Source: Pseudocercospora fijiensis CIRAD86 (Eukaryota > Ascomycota > Dothideomycetes > Mycosphaerellales > Mycosphaerellaceae). Taken from it: a DNA stretch of 64,000 nucleotides. Positions 13,401 through 25,009 of this stretch are shown one piece after another. Numbering within the stretch: the stretch's first letter is position 1; every line of letters begins with the position of its first letter. Location: contig NW_006921537.1 of NCBI RefSeq assembly GCF_000340215.1, positions 62,001-126,000 on the forward strand, written 5' to 3'. Position numbers and translations under genes: made by a program. Under the pieces are notes generated by a model. The model was given only the letters and a program-made list of their open reading frames with translations, ran no database searches and had not been told where the DNA came from.

Positions 13401-15100
13401 TCGTCGCTTATATCTAGCGGTATATTACGGTCCGCAACGTATATATACTTCGCGGCGAGGGCTACACATCCGCCCTCTATACTAATAAGGCGCTTACGGA
13501 CACTAAGGCTACTAATACGTCGCGTACGGAATAGTACGCTTAGCTTACTAGTAGCGGTTGCTACTAGAACGGTACCTATACCGCTAATAAGGGTAAAGGT
13601 ATACCTCTACTACTCCTTAACCGTTAATGCCTAGTAGACTTTAGCCTAGTCTACTAGCTAACTTAGATCGATCCGGTATACGCCTTATCTACCTTTATCG
13701 CCTATATCTAGACGCTTAAGGACGGCGCTATCCCTAATAGATTAGAGCCCGCGCTAACGCTATAGTTCTACAATTTGCCGAAGACGGCCTCTACCGATCT
13801 AGTCTTCGATCCTTTAGGCGTCTAGGAGCGTATTATATAGGGCAATACTATTTTCAAGTACGATAAGATAGTAACGAATAAGAATTACTAGTAGTACAAC
13901 ATCGACTATACTTAGGATCCTATAGGTATATTCCTAGTACTGTTACCCGACTACTCGCTAGACGAGGCCGACCTTACTAACGCGTACCTTTTCGGCAAAA
14001 TTATCCCTCTAGAGCTCGCGACTCGGGCTAAGCCGGTTGCCCCGCTAACTAAGGCGATCTAGCTAAATTCCTCGCGCGCGTTACTATCGACTAAGTTAAA
14101 CACTTGCTAGAAGCTAACCGCTAGCCCGTTCTTAGCGCCTCGCCTACCGTCGAAGATGCCGCTACCGTCTAACCTATTCTCTACGCCTACGAAGGCTCTA
14201 GTTGCGGCTTAGCTACTACTGCCTAACAACACGGTTGCGTAGCTGTAGCACAAGCTCCTATCGCTTCCGATACGCTTGCTACCTTTGCCCGCCCTATAGG
14301 AAAATACTATAGGCGCCTACGGATAATACTAATATAATACGACGGCAATTAGTATACGTACGCTTAATTTACAAGCTCTCTACTATATGCGCTAGTCCGA
14401 GTTAGTAGCAATCGAGGTGCACTAGCTGCAATAGATACTAGCTAAGGCGTAGATCCGCGAAGCAACTAAGCGCTAGATAGCCTAGTAGTGTCGTCTTTCC
14501 GCTACGGTCTTAAAGGAGTCGCTTACGCTATCGCTAACCTATCTTTACTACGATTTCTTACGCGTCGCGCCGTAATAGGCAATCCCTATACTATACCTAA
14601 TTAACGAGGACGCTTTTAAGCTGCTCGGCGGCATATAAGGCAATGCTACTAAGGATAAGATCGCAAAGCTTAACGCATAGATAACTAACTACTTTAAGCT
14701 ATACGGTGCTATACGCGACGCCGATACGCTACTATTGCTAGGTACCGACTTCCCTAACATCCCTATCGATTAGTTAGACCGCGCTACTACTATAGCGGAC
14801 GTAGTTAATACCTCGCTGTCCGATAACAAGACTATAAAGACCGTCGCGCCTTAGCCGTAGCTAAAGGCGGTTTAGACTATACCGACTAGCTTACGCGACG
14901 CTCTTCGTAACCGTCGTAATAAGCAAGTATAAGACCGACGCAGTTATTACTAGAGAGACACGATTCTATACCTAGCATTACCGTTCTAGTATACTGTTTA
15001 GGCTTAGCCTTTATGCGACGCTATTACGCTCTTTTGCCTCAAACCTTCCTACGGTACGGCCTACTAAGGACCTTTGTTTTAGGACACTATAGACAGTGCC
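10463..15100 (+). pseudogene. Second long frame of the retroelement, function unknown
   Basis: After gag-pol a different forward frame stays open from about 10.46 kb to the polypurine tract if TAG/TAA are read as former Gln/Trp, giving roughly 1500 codons. The first 150 codons form an imperfect repeat of acidic segments (units such as KDIVLDTTVENRTAAPKLE) and are still uninterrupted at 10463-10918. The middle is Ala/Pro-rich and the end is basic and Gln-rich. I recognise no enzyme domain. It could be an extra structural or regulatory protein of the element. The minus-strand copy at the window end carries the same sequence, so it is part of the element and not a chance insertion. Confidence 0.65.
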
Positions 15101-15113
15101 GACCTTTTTTATA

Positions 15114-15123
15114 GGGGGGGAGG
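15114..15123 (+). other. Polypurine tract
   Basis: A run of seven G followed by AGG, one base before the 3' LTR. This is the expected position for the plus-strand primer of reverse transcription. Confidence 0.8.
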
Positions 15124-15124
15124 C

Positions 15125-15312
15125 TGTTACGATATAACACTATTACATGTACGATAGCAGGTAGCGGTTACTATCGACCGCTGCGGTCGCTATTGCTACT
15201 AATAGTAGGACTATTATATAGATAGCTTGCCTCGCGGCACCTTAGAGAATATATCAACTTTTGTACCGCATAACCGTTACGATACCTTCGTACTGTAACC
15301 GTATGCCTAGCA
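15125..15312 (+). repeat. 3' LTR
   Basis: 188 bp partner of the 5' LTR. It follows a polypurine tract directly and is followed by the AAGAC target duplication. Confidence 0.93.
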
Positions 15313-15317
15313 AAGAC
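15313..15317. repeat. Target-site duplication, right copy (AAGAC)
   Basis: Exact match to 2132-2136. It shows that the two LTRs belong to one insertion. Confidence 0.9.
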
Positions 15318-17490
15318 GTATTAGTCCTAAGTAGTTAATCTATTAGTATCTAGTAGCCCTAGTTTTCTCCGCATCTAGGCAATATCTAGATAAGCGTTTA
15401 CGGAAACTGTATTAGCGGCATGCTATTCTAGGCGCGTAGTAGAGATCCTATAGCCGCTCTATCGGAATGTATATATCTTTACGTCTTAGGAAAACAGTAT
15501 ATATACTCTACTACCTACTCTAAGTTAATCCTTAAGTATTAGGAAACCTATTCTACTATTAGCAACTATGTCTGCTAACTTACTAACCTACTCCTACTCT
15601 ATACTACATTGTTCTAGGAGGGTACGTATACTATTAACCGCGATCTAATCTCCTTACTAATACGCGTAGACATCGTCGGATAGACCTTTACTATTTAGAA
15701 CCTAGAAGCGCTACTCCGCCTATTAACTTTATAGAAGACTGCTATATCTAGTGCAATCTGTAGCTTAGCGGCTAAGGAGATAATGTAACGTAGCTAGATA
15801 ATGCTATTAATAGCTTCCGTATATACCTAAGTACTAGGTAGAACTCTTCGACTCTAAGGGATAAAGTATACGGCTAGAGGTATAGACAGTAGTAGCACTA
15901 CTTCTCTAACAACCGTCGAGGTAACGGCTACGACGACCTCGTCTAAAAGTTCCTCTACGCCGACTAAAAGCTTAGGATCGCAAGTTGCTCTAGGCGGCAA
16001 TACTAAGCTTATAGGATTAATAGGCGCTCTTTTAGTAGCTAGTATATTAATCGGTAGCATTTAGCGCTAGGGAAGACTTATATATTCTTTATACAGGTCG
16101 AGATACAAATTATCCTAGTCTGCGATATACTCTTTCTTAACTTCGCTTAAAGGTATTATAGTTATTACGATATATAAGTTCTACCCTAGCTCTTGCTTAC
16201 GCCGGTCCTTCTATAACTAGATCGACTCGTCGCTCTCGTAGCCGCGAAAATATATAAGATAGAGCGATAATCGATTGTGTTTAGCTAAGAATATATTGTC
16301 GGGAAACACTACGATCGATCTATATATAATAAATCGGATCGCGTCTTACTCTATCTATAAACTACGATAGATACGAATCTTCGTTTAGGGAAACGTTTTC
16401 GTCTATTGCTCTCGCTATCGTCCTAAATGTTATAGTGCCCTCGCCGTAAAAGCGTAAAGGTAGGTAAATAATAGGGATAGAGAAACACGGGAGTCGCCGC
16501 GGAGCACTAACTATACCTTTCTCGCTCTTATATCGTTCGTTCTATTACTTATCTATTATATATTATTCCGGAGTTTCATTCTTTAGCTATCTTATACGGT
16601 AAAACGGTTGTCCTACGGGAAAAGAGATAAACCTTTATTTAGGTAAGGCTAGCTCCTAGCGGTACAACTTGCAGCTCTACGTCCGCTACCTTAAGCTATA
16701 TCTTAAATTCTACGAGAGGACGCCTTACGAGATGTTTCCTAGCCGCAACTTAGCGAAATCTACCGCTATCTATAGCCTAACGACTCCCTAACCCTCCTAT
16801 TTATTAGGTCCCTAGAAAGAGTATAGTATTACGACTATAGCGCGACTAAATATATATTATAGCACAATATGTAGGCAACTCGGCTAGTAGTTAAGCGCAA
16901 TAGTATAATAGTAATTTTTACCGCGGTAATAGTATTACGTATCGATAGGGTAGTTAATCCCTAGATCTACTATTAAAATGCCTTTAAGCACTAGCTTTCC
17001 TATATATAAGGAAGCGCGGAGATATTAATCCTAAAGCAGACGAGATATGCGGCTAGGTGTGTAATAATCCTAGGTATAAGGATTAGACAAGATTAGGAGC
17101 TTTACTCTAGGTAAAAGGCAGGGCGGGAAGTAGCAAGTCTACTATAATAGAATCCCTCGTTACGTAGGAAAGGGTAGATCTAGGACGACAATCGATACCC
17201 TAAAGATTAAGATAACGCTATACCTCTTTACTAGGCTATAGCAATTACAAAGCTACTACTAGCTACTAGTAAGGTCGATGTTAATACTCGCGACGACATT
17301 AATAGGATACCGCTATTATAGGCAGTAGCTAGAGGGCACGAGGCTATAATAAAGCTGTTACTAGAGACAGATAAGGTCGATATCAATGCTCGCGATAATA
17401 TAAACAAGACAGCCCTACTATTAGTAGCGTGTAAAGGGCGCGAGGCTATAGTAAAGCTATTACTATCTATTAATAAGGTAGACGTAAATC
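15318..17490 (+). pseudogene. Ankyrin-repeat protein gene, 5' part (RIP-degraded, split by hAT)
   Basis: At about 17.24-17.48 kb the forward frame reads as ankyrin repeats, with segments such as VDVNTRDDINRIPLL, ARGHEAIIKLLLETDKVDIN and GREAIVKLLL. These are the alternating helix and hairpin pattern of the family. Upstream (15.33-16.5 kb) other forward segments read through, including a probable membrane helix LIGLIGALLVASILIG near 16.0 kb, which may belong to this or a neighbouring gene. The frame stops at the left end of the hAT element and resumes at 27128. Removing the element and one target copy restores the reading frame. Confidence 0.7.
17483..17490. repeat. hAT target-site duplication, left (CGTAAATC)
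   Basis: Identical to 27120-27127. With one copy and the element removed, the ankyrin frame reads through. Confidence 0.85.
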
Positions 17491-17921
17491 TAGACCCCGC
17501 AGTAGTTCGGGTTAGTTTAGTTTAGTTTGCTAAGCCGAAACTCTAGTTTAGTTTAGGTTAGTTTGCTAAGCAACTATATAAGTAGCTAGTTCGAACTATA
17601 TAATTTATCGGTTTTTAAGAAGTGTACGAATGTATACGTAGCTTCAAGCAAGCCCTTTGTAAGACTTAGTAGTATAGCCGGTAGCGTAGCCGGCATTTTT
17701 AGTCCTTAGTACTTATAGAATTTTCGAATCCTACTTAGGCTACGTAGTTGTATAAAGGTACTTATATAACCTCAAATCTATAGACAATTAGCTAAGGGCA
17801 CTAACTAATCAAAAGCATATACACATATATATAAGGCATTATAGTTCAGTTCGGAAACTGCACTCCTTAGGTATGAATTTCATCCTTTCGTTTACGGTTC
17901 AATTCCCTAACTGCTTAGTAG

Positions 17922-18460
17922 AATGTCTTTATCTAGATCTAGGCAGAACTTATCGATTTCCCTAGAAGTCCTCCTCCTTAAGAAGTTTATACACTTTCCT
18001 ACCGAACTATTCGATAATATTAAGTACTAGGATAGCTCCTCCCTCGGTATCGGTATAGTATATAAAAGAGCTATAAGGCAGCTCTATAGAACGTTCTACT
18101 AGTTACTCGCTATACTAAGGCCGAATGCTAGTTCGTTCCTTAGAACTCTTAGTTATTTAGGAGATATAAAGGGTAGGGCAGGTAGTAACTTCGTGTTATA
18201 TAAGGAGGTAGAGGCTGCTATAGAAGAGGCCTTTAACCTATAGAAGATAGTAAAAGATATAGAGGCAGCTACAGGTCTAGGTACCTAGTTGAATTTTCAG
18301 TAGGTAGAGTATAAGGATATTTAGAGGGAGTATTAGGTAGAGTTGCGAAGGCAGGTATATAATATGCTCTAGAAAATAGGGATAGTGCCTATAACTATAA
18401 CTATTAGGCTCTTCAACCTTCCTTATTTTTCCCTGTTTTCTTTTTATAAAAATCTAAACT
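17922..18460 (+). pseudogene. Unknown protein gene in the hAT element
   Basis: A forward frame from an ATG at 17922 reads about 175 codons with a handful of TAG stops at likely Gln/Trp positions. The polypeptide is helical-looking and charged in its second half (segments EVEAAIEEAFNL and EYQVELRRQVYNM). I recognise no family. It is the only gene of the element read on the plus strand and lies next to the left end. Confidence 0.4.
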
Positions 18461-18510
18461 AATACAAATTAACCGGAATGTCTATCTTCTTTTAGTTCTT
18501 TAAAAAACCT

Positions 18511-18572
18511 AGCAGCGTAGCTAGTAGCGTAGCCGGCAGCGTAGCCGGTAGCGTAGCCGGCCTTTTTACTCC
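18511..18572. repeat. GCCGGC palindrome array
   Basis: Tandem GTAGCCGGCA/GTAGCGTAGCCGG units in the gap between the plus-strand unknown gene and the first H3-like gene. Same unit family as the arrays inside introns of this element. Confidence 0.7.
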
Positions 18573-18769
18573 TTAGTACTAACGGGATTTTAGGAGACTT
18601 CTATTCCGTACGGCTAATAAAGTATACTATACTATATATATATACTTAGAGAGTATTTAGAGCGCGGTATGTAGCGCTGTATAATAGCGGCTTATTTCGT
18701 ATATAGAAAAGCTTGTAGATAATACTACGAACATCCTTTCTACTAGAATATCTATCCTACCTAGCACCG

Positions 18770-19400
18770 TCTCGAATGTAGACATTCTAGCCTTATAGAA
18801 TCTAATCGAGTGCTTTAAAATCCTTGTCTATAATCGTTATACGCTTCGGGTAGATAGCTATAAGGTTAATCGCTAAAATAGTATTAGTATAGTCCGAAAA
18901 GAGGTAGAAGAGAAACATACATTCGAAGATACGAACTAGGTAGGCTTCTATAGCCTCTTAAAGGGCGCCTATCGCGGAGGCTTAGAAGCGAAGGTCCGTT
19001 CTATAATTCTAGGCAATTTCGCGAATAAGTCGTTAGAAAGGAGCTTTGCGGATTAGGAGCTAAGAACTCTTCTAATACTGCCGAATCTTACGGAGGGCTA
19101 CGGCTAAAGAAGGATTAGTAAAAAGACAGTAAGAATGCCGGCTACGCTACCGGCTACGCTGCCGGCTACGCTACCGGCTATAAATAGGACTTACTTCCTA
19201 GGCGCTATCGACGCTTCGTACGATTGCTACTAGTAGTAGAAGCGCTAGTTATCGTCTTACGTAGAGCCTTGCCCGCCGTTGTCTTACGCGGAGCCTTGCT
19301 CGCGACGCCCTTTCTAGTACCGGAGCTAGCGGTAGCAGTAGTAGCCCTCTTATATTGATATACTATGCTCGCTCTACTATTTCCGGTCTTATTGCGACCC
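18770..19400 (-). pseudogene. Histone H3-like gene 1 carried by the hAT element
   Basis: On the minus strand, reading TAG/TAA as former Gln, an H3 tail and fold appear in order. The tail at about 19.33-19.23 kb has TRKGVASKAPRK followed by GKALRK, closely matching ARKSTGGKAPRK and TKAARK of H3. An intron follows (about 19.19-19.13 kb) filled with four GCCGGC units. The core starts VALRKIRQYQKS, then LLIRKAPF-RLIREIA, TDLRF and GAL-EAIEAYLVRIFE. A second intron (18873-18920, GTATGT...TACTAATA...TAG) leads to NLIAIYPKRITIIDKDFKAL. These segments align to H3 alphaN, alpha1, L1, alpha2, L2 and alpha3. The C-terminus beyond diverges. RIP stops make this copy non-functional. Confidence 0.8.
18873..18920 (-). 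other. Intron 2 of H3-like gene 1
   Basis: 48 bp. On the minus strand it starts GTATGTTT, carries a TACTAAT branch site and ends TTTTAG. Removal joins the alpha2 end FE to NLIAIYPKR in frame, at the usual spacing of H3 L2. Confidence 0.7.
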
Positions 19401-19760
19401 GTAGAAGCACTAGGTCCCTTCTTACAAGGCGTCGTAACTTAGTTAAGTAGACTCGCTATTATAAAAGTCGTCGAATTAAGGAAAAAAGTACGTTACGAAG
19501 GTATACGAAGGCGCGCGCGGAGCGAGGGTATTACGGAGGTAGTAGATATAGAGCGTAGAGGTATAGGTATCGATACGAAGGTTGAATATAGCGGTAGTAT
19601 CGCGGTATCGCTAGGTAATAGAGTAAGCTTCGCGCAAGCCTATATTATAGTAACGTTAGAGCAAGGAAAGAAGGTAGGTACGGCTAAAAAAGGTAGGTAC
19701 GGCTAAAAAAGGCAGGTACGGGAGACTTTAAAATATAGCCGGCATATATAGCCGGCATAG
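19400..19760 (+). other. RIP-degraded stretch between the two H3-like genes
   Basis: A forward frame from about 19.45 to 19.70 kb reads openly for some 80 codons and ends in two 21-base direct repeats (GGTACGGCTAAAAAAGG type, 19675-19715). I recognise no protein. It may be promoter or UTR sequence of H3-like gene 1. Confidence 0.3.
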
Positions 19761-20099
19761 TAATAGGCGAAAGCCTCCTTTTAATAAATAGCCGGCGTAA
19801 TAATAGTATCTTACTATAGTATAGATATTCTTTAGTAATACCTTTACTAGCTATAGTAATCTTATAAGTAACCTAGGCCTATTGCTAGTAAATATAAGAA
19901 ATATCAGGTAGGCTATACTAAACAAGCTAGTTATTTAGTAGGAAAAGGCCTACTACCGTCTCTATATGCCGGCTACGAGTGCCGGCTATCGCTCTAAATT
20001 CAACTCCGCCCTATCTCGGAGGCTAAGGTACCGAGCGGAAACCCTATAGCTTATATTTACTCGGTTGTCGCGGAGCGCTTATAGGTAAGGTATTAGAAA

Positions 20100-21393
20100 A
20101 GAGTATAAAAAGTACGAGAAGAGTATCCTAGGATATAGGTCGTAAGTGAATAAGAGTAGTACGCCTAGTTATTTATATAGTACGTTACTCTATACGACTA
20201 AGAGCCTATATTATCTTATACTTCGCTTGTAAGACCTCGACTCTACTAGTATACTATCGATCTCTTCCTCGGTCGCTAATACGCTATCTTAATTCTTCTT
20301 CGAGTTGCCGGACTTAGTACGCATCTATAGCTATATAATAGCGCTACGCATTATAGAGAATTTCTCGTTAAAGTTTCTCTCTCGTAGGCTTGCTATCTGC
20401 CTCGTAGTATAGAGGATCAAAGTGCTAATGCTAAAGAATCTCCTTATAGTTAGGATACTAGGGCTCCTTAGGACCTTTATATTTTAGGTCTAAATAGAGA
20501 CGTATTATAAACGTTCTATCGCCCTTTCGCTTACTACCCGCTAGGTCGCGATATACGAAGAAACTAATCTAAATATAGCTCGTCTCTATAATAGCCGGGT
20601 AAATATAGAGCGCTAGGTTTCTACTTCGTACCTTAGATTTAGGGACGGCGCGGAGATAAAATTAGAAATGTAGCCGGCACCTATAGCCGGCAAAAGGATA
20701 CGAAAATAGGCCTCCTCCTAGGTTAATCTAACGACTAAATACAATTTCCAACTAATCCGCTATAAACCGACGCCGAATTTTAGCTAGAAGCTACATATCT
20801 TTATTTTAAAGAGTAACCCGCTTCGTATAGATAGTAAGGAGGTTTAAAAGCTTAAGCTCGGTTACGAGAAATGCCTCCGTAGCTTCCTAAAGAGCACTAA
20901 TCGCCTTAGCCGTAAATCGTATACTAGACCGAAAATCTAATATAATTTCTCGGACGAGTCGCTAGAAGGGAGTCTTAGGGATTAAAAGCTCGGTCCCTCT
21001 TTTGTTTTAGAAAAGCCGGATCTAGCGAAGGGTAATAGTACCTAGTTTAAAGCGCCGCTTCTTTGTCGTCGAGTCCTGCCTTGTTCCCTTTCTTTTAATA
21101 GAAAGATAACTTTTCTTCGCGATAGTCTTCGTCCGCCTACTCTTTTTAGCCTTCTCCTATCTATCTATAGCCTTCTTATTTTTCGGTACTGTTTTCCGAG
21201 GAACCCCCTTCCTTCGTATATACTACGGAGAGCCTTACTCTTCCGATATCTCGTTCTCGCTATAGTCTCCCTATGCTTAGCTTGCTTTACCCTTGCCCTT
21301 TAGCCTCTAAAGATATTTATCTGCGCGTTTAGGCGACGAGGGTATATCGGTAGGACCTAGAAAATTAATAAGTATATAATCGTAAGGAGACAT
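20100..21393 (-). pseudogene. Histone H3-like gene 2 with long tail and C-terminal extension
   Basis: Starts at an ATG at 21393-21391 (MSPYDYILINFLG). A basic N-terminal tail of about 115 residues, longer than in canonical H3, leads to the histone fold at about 21.07-20.75 kb: RRFKLGTITLR-IRLF, TELLIPKTPF-RLVREIILDF, IRFTAKAISAL-EATEAFLV, TIYTKRVTL-NKDM-LLAKIRRRFI. The fit to H3 alphaN-alpha3 is strong. Loop 1 has no insertion, which argues against a typical CENP-A, while the long tail and RRFI end are CENP-A-like. The same frame continues for about 200 codons (segments YIYPAIIETSYI and RTFIIRLYLDLKYKGPKEP) across a stretch with two GCCGGC units that may be an intron. Hyphens mark TAG stops at likely Gln/Trp. 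Confidence 0.78.
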
Positions 21394-21720
21394 TAATGCT
21401 TCTTGCCTTCTAGAACAAATAGTCTTCTATTAAACCGCCTTATTAGGTTATCGTTAGATTCGAATAAAGGATAGTAGCTTAAGGAAGGGAAGGCAGCCGG
21501 CTTAGGAAGGCCCGAAGAGCCGAATCCTTAAGGTATATTTGTCTTTAAGAATATAGGGAAAGGGAAGAAGGAGAGGAAGAGCGAATAGAGAATTAGAAAT
21601 AGTCCGTAGGTAAGCGGGGTCGGTTGCTATAGCAACTAGTCTGTTTAGGTCCTAGGAATTCGAAACATATTTCGGATATATACCGGCTATATACGCCGGC
21701 TATATTACCTTATACGTAAA
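21393..21720. other. Spacer between H3-like gene 2 and the hAT transposase
   Basis: RIP-degraded, contains a GCCGGC unit near 21490 and AG-rich stretches. No gene seen. It would hold the promoter of H3-like gene 2 and the 3' end of the transposase gene, both on the minus strand. Confidence 0.4.
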
Positions 21721-24700
21721 CGCTTCGTCTCCTTAAAGCTGCTCTAAGCCTATATACGTTTCCGCTTCTCGACCCGGTATCCCCTTCTGCCTCCGCCCTC
21801 CTCCTCTTCGTTATCGCTAATTAGGGTTTCGCTTAGACTAAATTTCGTATTCTCTTCGCGCTCCTAGGTTTCTTCGATCTTAAGGTTTTCTAATTCCTCG
21901 ATTAACTCCTTTAGTATAATCTTTAGTAACCTATCTTAGCGATTCTAGTAGAGGAGATAGTATCGGAATACTATAATAGATTTAAAGGTAGTAGGCGAGT
22001 ATATTCGATTAAAGCGGCCCTAGTAACGAGCGATACTAAAAGACCTCTTATAGCCTATACCTACGCTCGGGATAGCGAGGACGTCCCGAGCGACCGACGC
22101 TATCGTTAGAAACTTAGGCTCTAACCGCTACTATATAGCGAGAATATCGTCTCCGAATTCGTCTAGAAGACCGGTAAGATCTAGAGATTATTAGCCCTCT
22201 TTCCGAGCCTACGGGTTTGTACTTACTCGCGCGCCGATAGAGATCGAACTCTTCTTTATTTACTTTAGTAGTTGCTTCCTCTTCTGCCTCTACTTCCTGC
22301 CTACGAAATAGGTATAATATCGGAGCCTTCTAAACCTTCTTTTTCTTTATAGGAGCTACATTTAGACTAGTTTCTTTCTAACGCTCGTAGAATATCTTTT
22401 CTAGAATAGTTTAGTAATGCTTCGGCTATACCTCGTCCGCCTTCTATTCCGGCCTCTACTAGTATATATCCTTTTCTACCGGGTTAAGCAAGCACGTAAC
22501 GCTATAGATATCCCTGAACGAGTTAAAGGTAGTACTATAATATTTATGCAACTTAGTATAGGAGGTATCTATAGCTTTCGTTATAGCTACTTTCTAGGGA
22601 ACGCTCTTCTTAGCTAGCTTAGCTACGGTTTCCTCGAGCTTATTAAAGAGCTAGTTATAGTACGCAAAGACAAGGTAGATCGTCGGTCCTTAGGTTCTTC
22701 TAATCGTAGCAGTAACCTTCGCGTAATGCTTACTAATATCGACGAGATACTCTGCTTAGCGCTATTCGGCGGCGGTAAGGCCGAGCTACTTAATACCCTC
22801 GGAACTCTAATAGATCTCGAGAGCGGTACGTAAAGTATATCCCCTCGTAACTATATAGAAAGTCGAATCGAACCGGGTCTTAACGTCTTAGGTAAAACGG
22901 AGTAGGCGCTAAGGAGGCCGCTTTTGCTATCGCTTATTCTATGCGATATTCTAGGCATCGGTTTTAGGGCGCTCGATTAGGTTCTTTTAAATAGCCTCGA
23001 ATCGGTTATATCTCTATAAGCTCGAGTTCGTATATATTACTAGACGACGAAGCTAGAGAAAAAGAGTTAGAACTATACTAGGTTGCTAGCTATAGGTGCC
23101 GGCTACGGACAAAAGTTATACCTTATATAAAACGAGAGCGAGGCTCTCTACCTTATCCTGTCTTATTGCTATAATAAGTTTCTCGACTTTCGACTTTGCT
23201 TTATCCTTATCTAGGATCTTCTATTAGTCGTCGTTTAATAGTGCAATTTTAAGCGTCTTAAAGAGGGCTCGGATCGCGATTTAAACTATATAAGCGAGAT
23301 AGGGAAACTTCTATAGGGATGTAACTAGTAACGACGTCGGCTCCGATTCGTTAGGGCTAGGGCTATTAATAGGCTCCTCTTTATCGTTATTATCGTACGT
23401 ATTGTCGTACGTATCCGGAATCGTAGCGAGCTTAATATTCGGAAGATTAAGCTAGATTATAGACCTTGTAATCTCCTCTACGTACTCGACCCTATCGATA
23501 CAATTAGTGATTTTAAAGACATATACGAGTGAATTATATATACAACGCCTTATATAATGTTCGATTATTACTAGCGTTGTCCGTAGTAATCGAGATTAGT
23601 TTCGTTATTACGCTAACCCTATCTATTGCCGTATAGACAAGCTTCGCTATATCCTTACTAGTATAGGAACCTAGAATTTTAGGGAATCCGATTATAAGTT
23701 CCTAGAGTTTCTAATCCGAATTGATAAAGTATAGTATAATCGAGAGGAAGGAGGCTCTTATAGTCCGGCTTAACTAGCTATCGATAGCAATAGCTACTCG
23801 GCGAGTATTACGGAGGATCTCCCGAATATCGTCTAACGCAGCCTCTTTGTTCTTTTCGAATATAATACGCTAGGTTGTCGCGCCGAGAAATAGGGGAGGG
23901 TAGTTTATAAGATATAAATATGTCTTCTATATAGACTCCCTTTCGTAGAAGTCTTCCGGAAGACCGTTTGTAGCTAGCATTTCGTTTACTAGTTGCTTAA
24001 AGTCTTCGGAGGAGAAATCGGTAGCCTTTAATCCTAGAGCTTCCTTAAGCGCAGCCTATAATAATTAGCTAGACCTCTACGGTTAATTTAAGTAGCCGGA
24101 ATCTATAGCCGGAATCTGTAGCCGGAATCTGTAGCCGGAATCTGTAGCCGGAATCTATAGCCGGTAGCTATAGCCGGTAGCTATAGCTAGTAGCTATAGC
24201 CGGCATTTTAGAAGACGTACCTCTTTCTAGAACGCTATATCTATATTAACTCTCCTCTCTCCTTACGATTCCCGACACCGTTTAGAATAGAGATAGTTCG
24301 TAGGCGATAAGTTCCTATCCCCTAGTTTCGGGTGTTTTAAGATTAAACCGTAGAAGTTGTAGACAATTACTAGTTAACCTTTAAGTCGAGAAGTCGTATA
24401 ACGGTACAATGCCCCCTCTATAAAGAACTTCTAGAATGTGTCCGTTCGCTCCTTACTCCCCTATCGCATCGAGTACTTCCGGAGTTTACACTCCTTCGAA
24501 CGTAAATATAAAGGGAACTATATCTTATAGACCTATTAATTGAACTACTCTATATACTCGGGTTTCTAAAGATACGCCTAGCTAGCCTTTTCGAAGATTT
24601 CCGGGTTAACACTCGATATTCTTATATCTCCGAACAACCTTCTACTTAGACTCCGTAAAGGTAAGGACTAGGTAGTAGTACCCTATAATGAATTCCTACT

Positions 24701-24900
24701 ACTAGGATTCGGAGAGGATAAATCTAGCCCTAATCGTCGTCTAGGACTCGATAGGCTCGAAGGTAAGTATACGACCTCCTCTCGACGTTATCGCAATCTC
24801 GCTCGTATACTAGACTGTTTCGACTATTGTCTCGTTATTACCCTTCCTAGTATAGCGCCTAGTATATATATAATGTCGGTCGGCATGTTTTAAGGTTTCG
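21720..24900 (-). pseudogene. hAT-family transposase (RIP-degraded)
   Basis: Minus-strand frames give the hAT order. From about 24.06 kb: a segment with AIDS followed by TIRASFLSIILYF and TTDNASNN (catalytic region). Then DVKTRFDSTFYIV, GLTAAE, and FNSFRDIYSVTCLLNP. The C-terminal dimerisation domain follows at about 22.15-21.95 kb (VARDVLAIPSVGIG, KRSFSIARY). An intron at 23052-23121 (GTATAAC...CTCTAG) contains one GCCGGC unit, and another intron or gap at 24092-24205 holds a GCCGGC array. The N-terminal part, 24.2-24.9 kb, is less certain. It presumably mobilised this element. Confidence 0.82.
24092..24205. repeat. GCCGGA/GCCGGC 15-bp tandem array within the transposase gene
   Basis: Units of TAGCCGGAATCTGTA change into TAGCCGGTAGCTA and end in GCCGGC. 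The array sits just upstream, on the minus strand, of a clear transposase exon, so it is probably intronic. Confidence 0.75.
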
Positions 24901-25009
24901 TACGGTAAGGTAAGGACTTAGGAGTAGTAGATGTATACTAGTAGCTATAGGGAAACACCCTTTCTTTTATAGTATCGTATCGTTAGGAACAGCTAGGTAG
25001 TAAATAGCT

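Larger units (their letters stand above)
2137..15312 (+). mobile_element. Complete Ty3/gypsy chromovirus-type LTR retrotransposon, 13.2 kb
   Basis: Bounded by two 188 bp LTRs (2137-2324 and 15125-15312) that begin TGTTACG and end GCA, with a perfect 5 bp target duplication AAGAC on both sides. A G-rich polypurine tract lies directly before the 3' LTR. The interior holds gag-pol and a second long frame, both broken by RIP. At 13.2 kb it is much longer than usual fungal Ty3/gypsy elements, which are roughly 6-8 kb. The excess is the 3' frame. A second copy lies on the minus strand at 62637-64000. Confidence 0.93.

Noticed and set aside
20740..21080. Firm CENP-A call for H3-like gene 2
   Set aside because: The long tail and RRFI end fit, but loop 1 lacks the usual CENP-A insertion, so only H3-like is claimed.
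22417..22617. 66-residue plus-strand open frame
   Set aside because: Antisense to the hAT transposase; hydrophobic composition arises from the complementary reading.
24092..24205. CRISPR-like array of GCCGG units
   Set aside because: Units are adjoining with no unique spacers; short tandem repeat in a eukaryotic intron.
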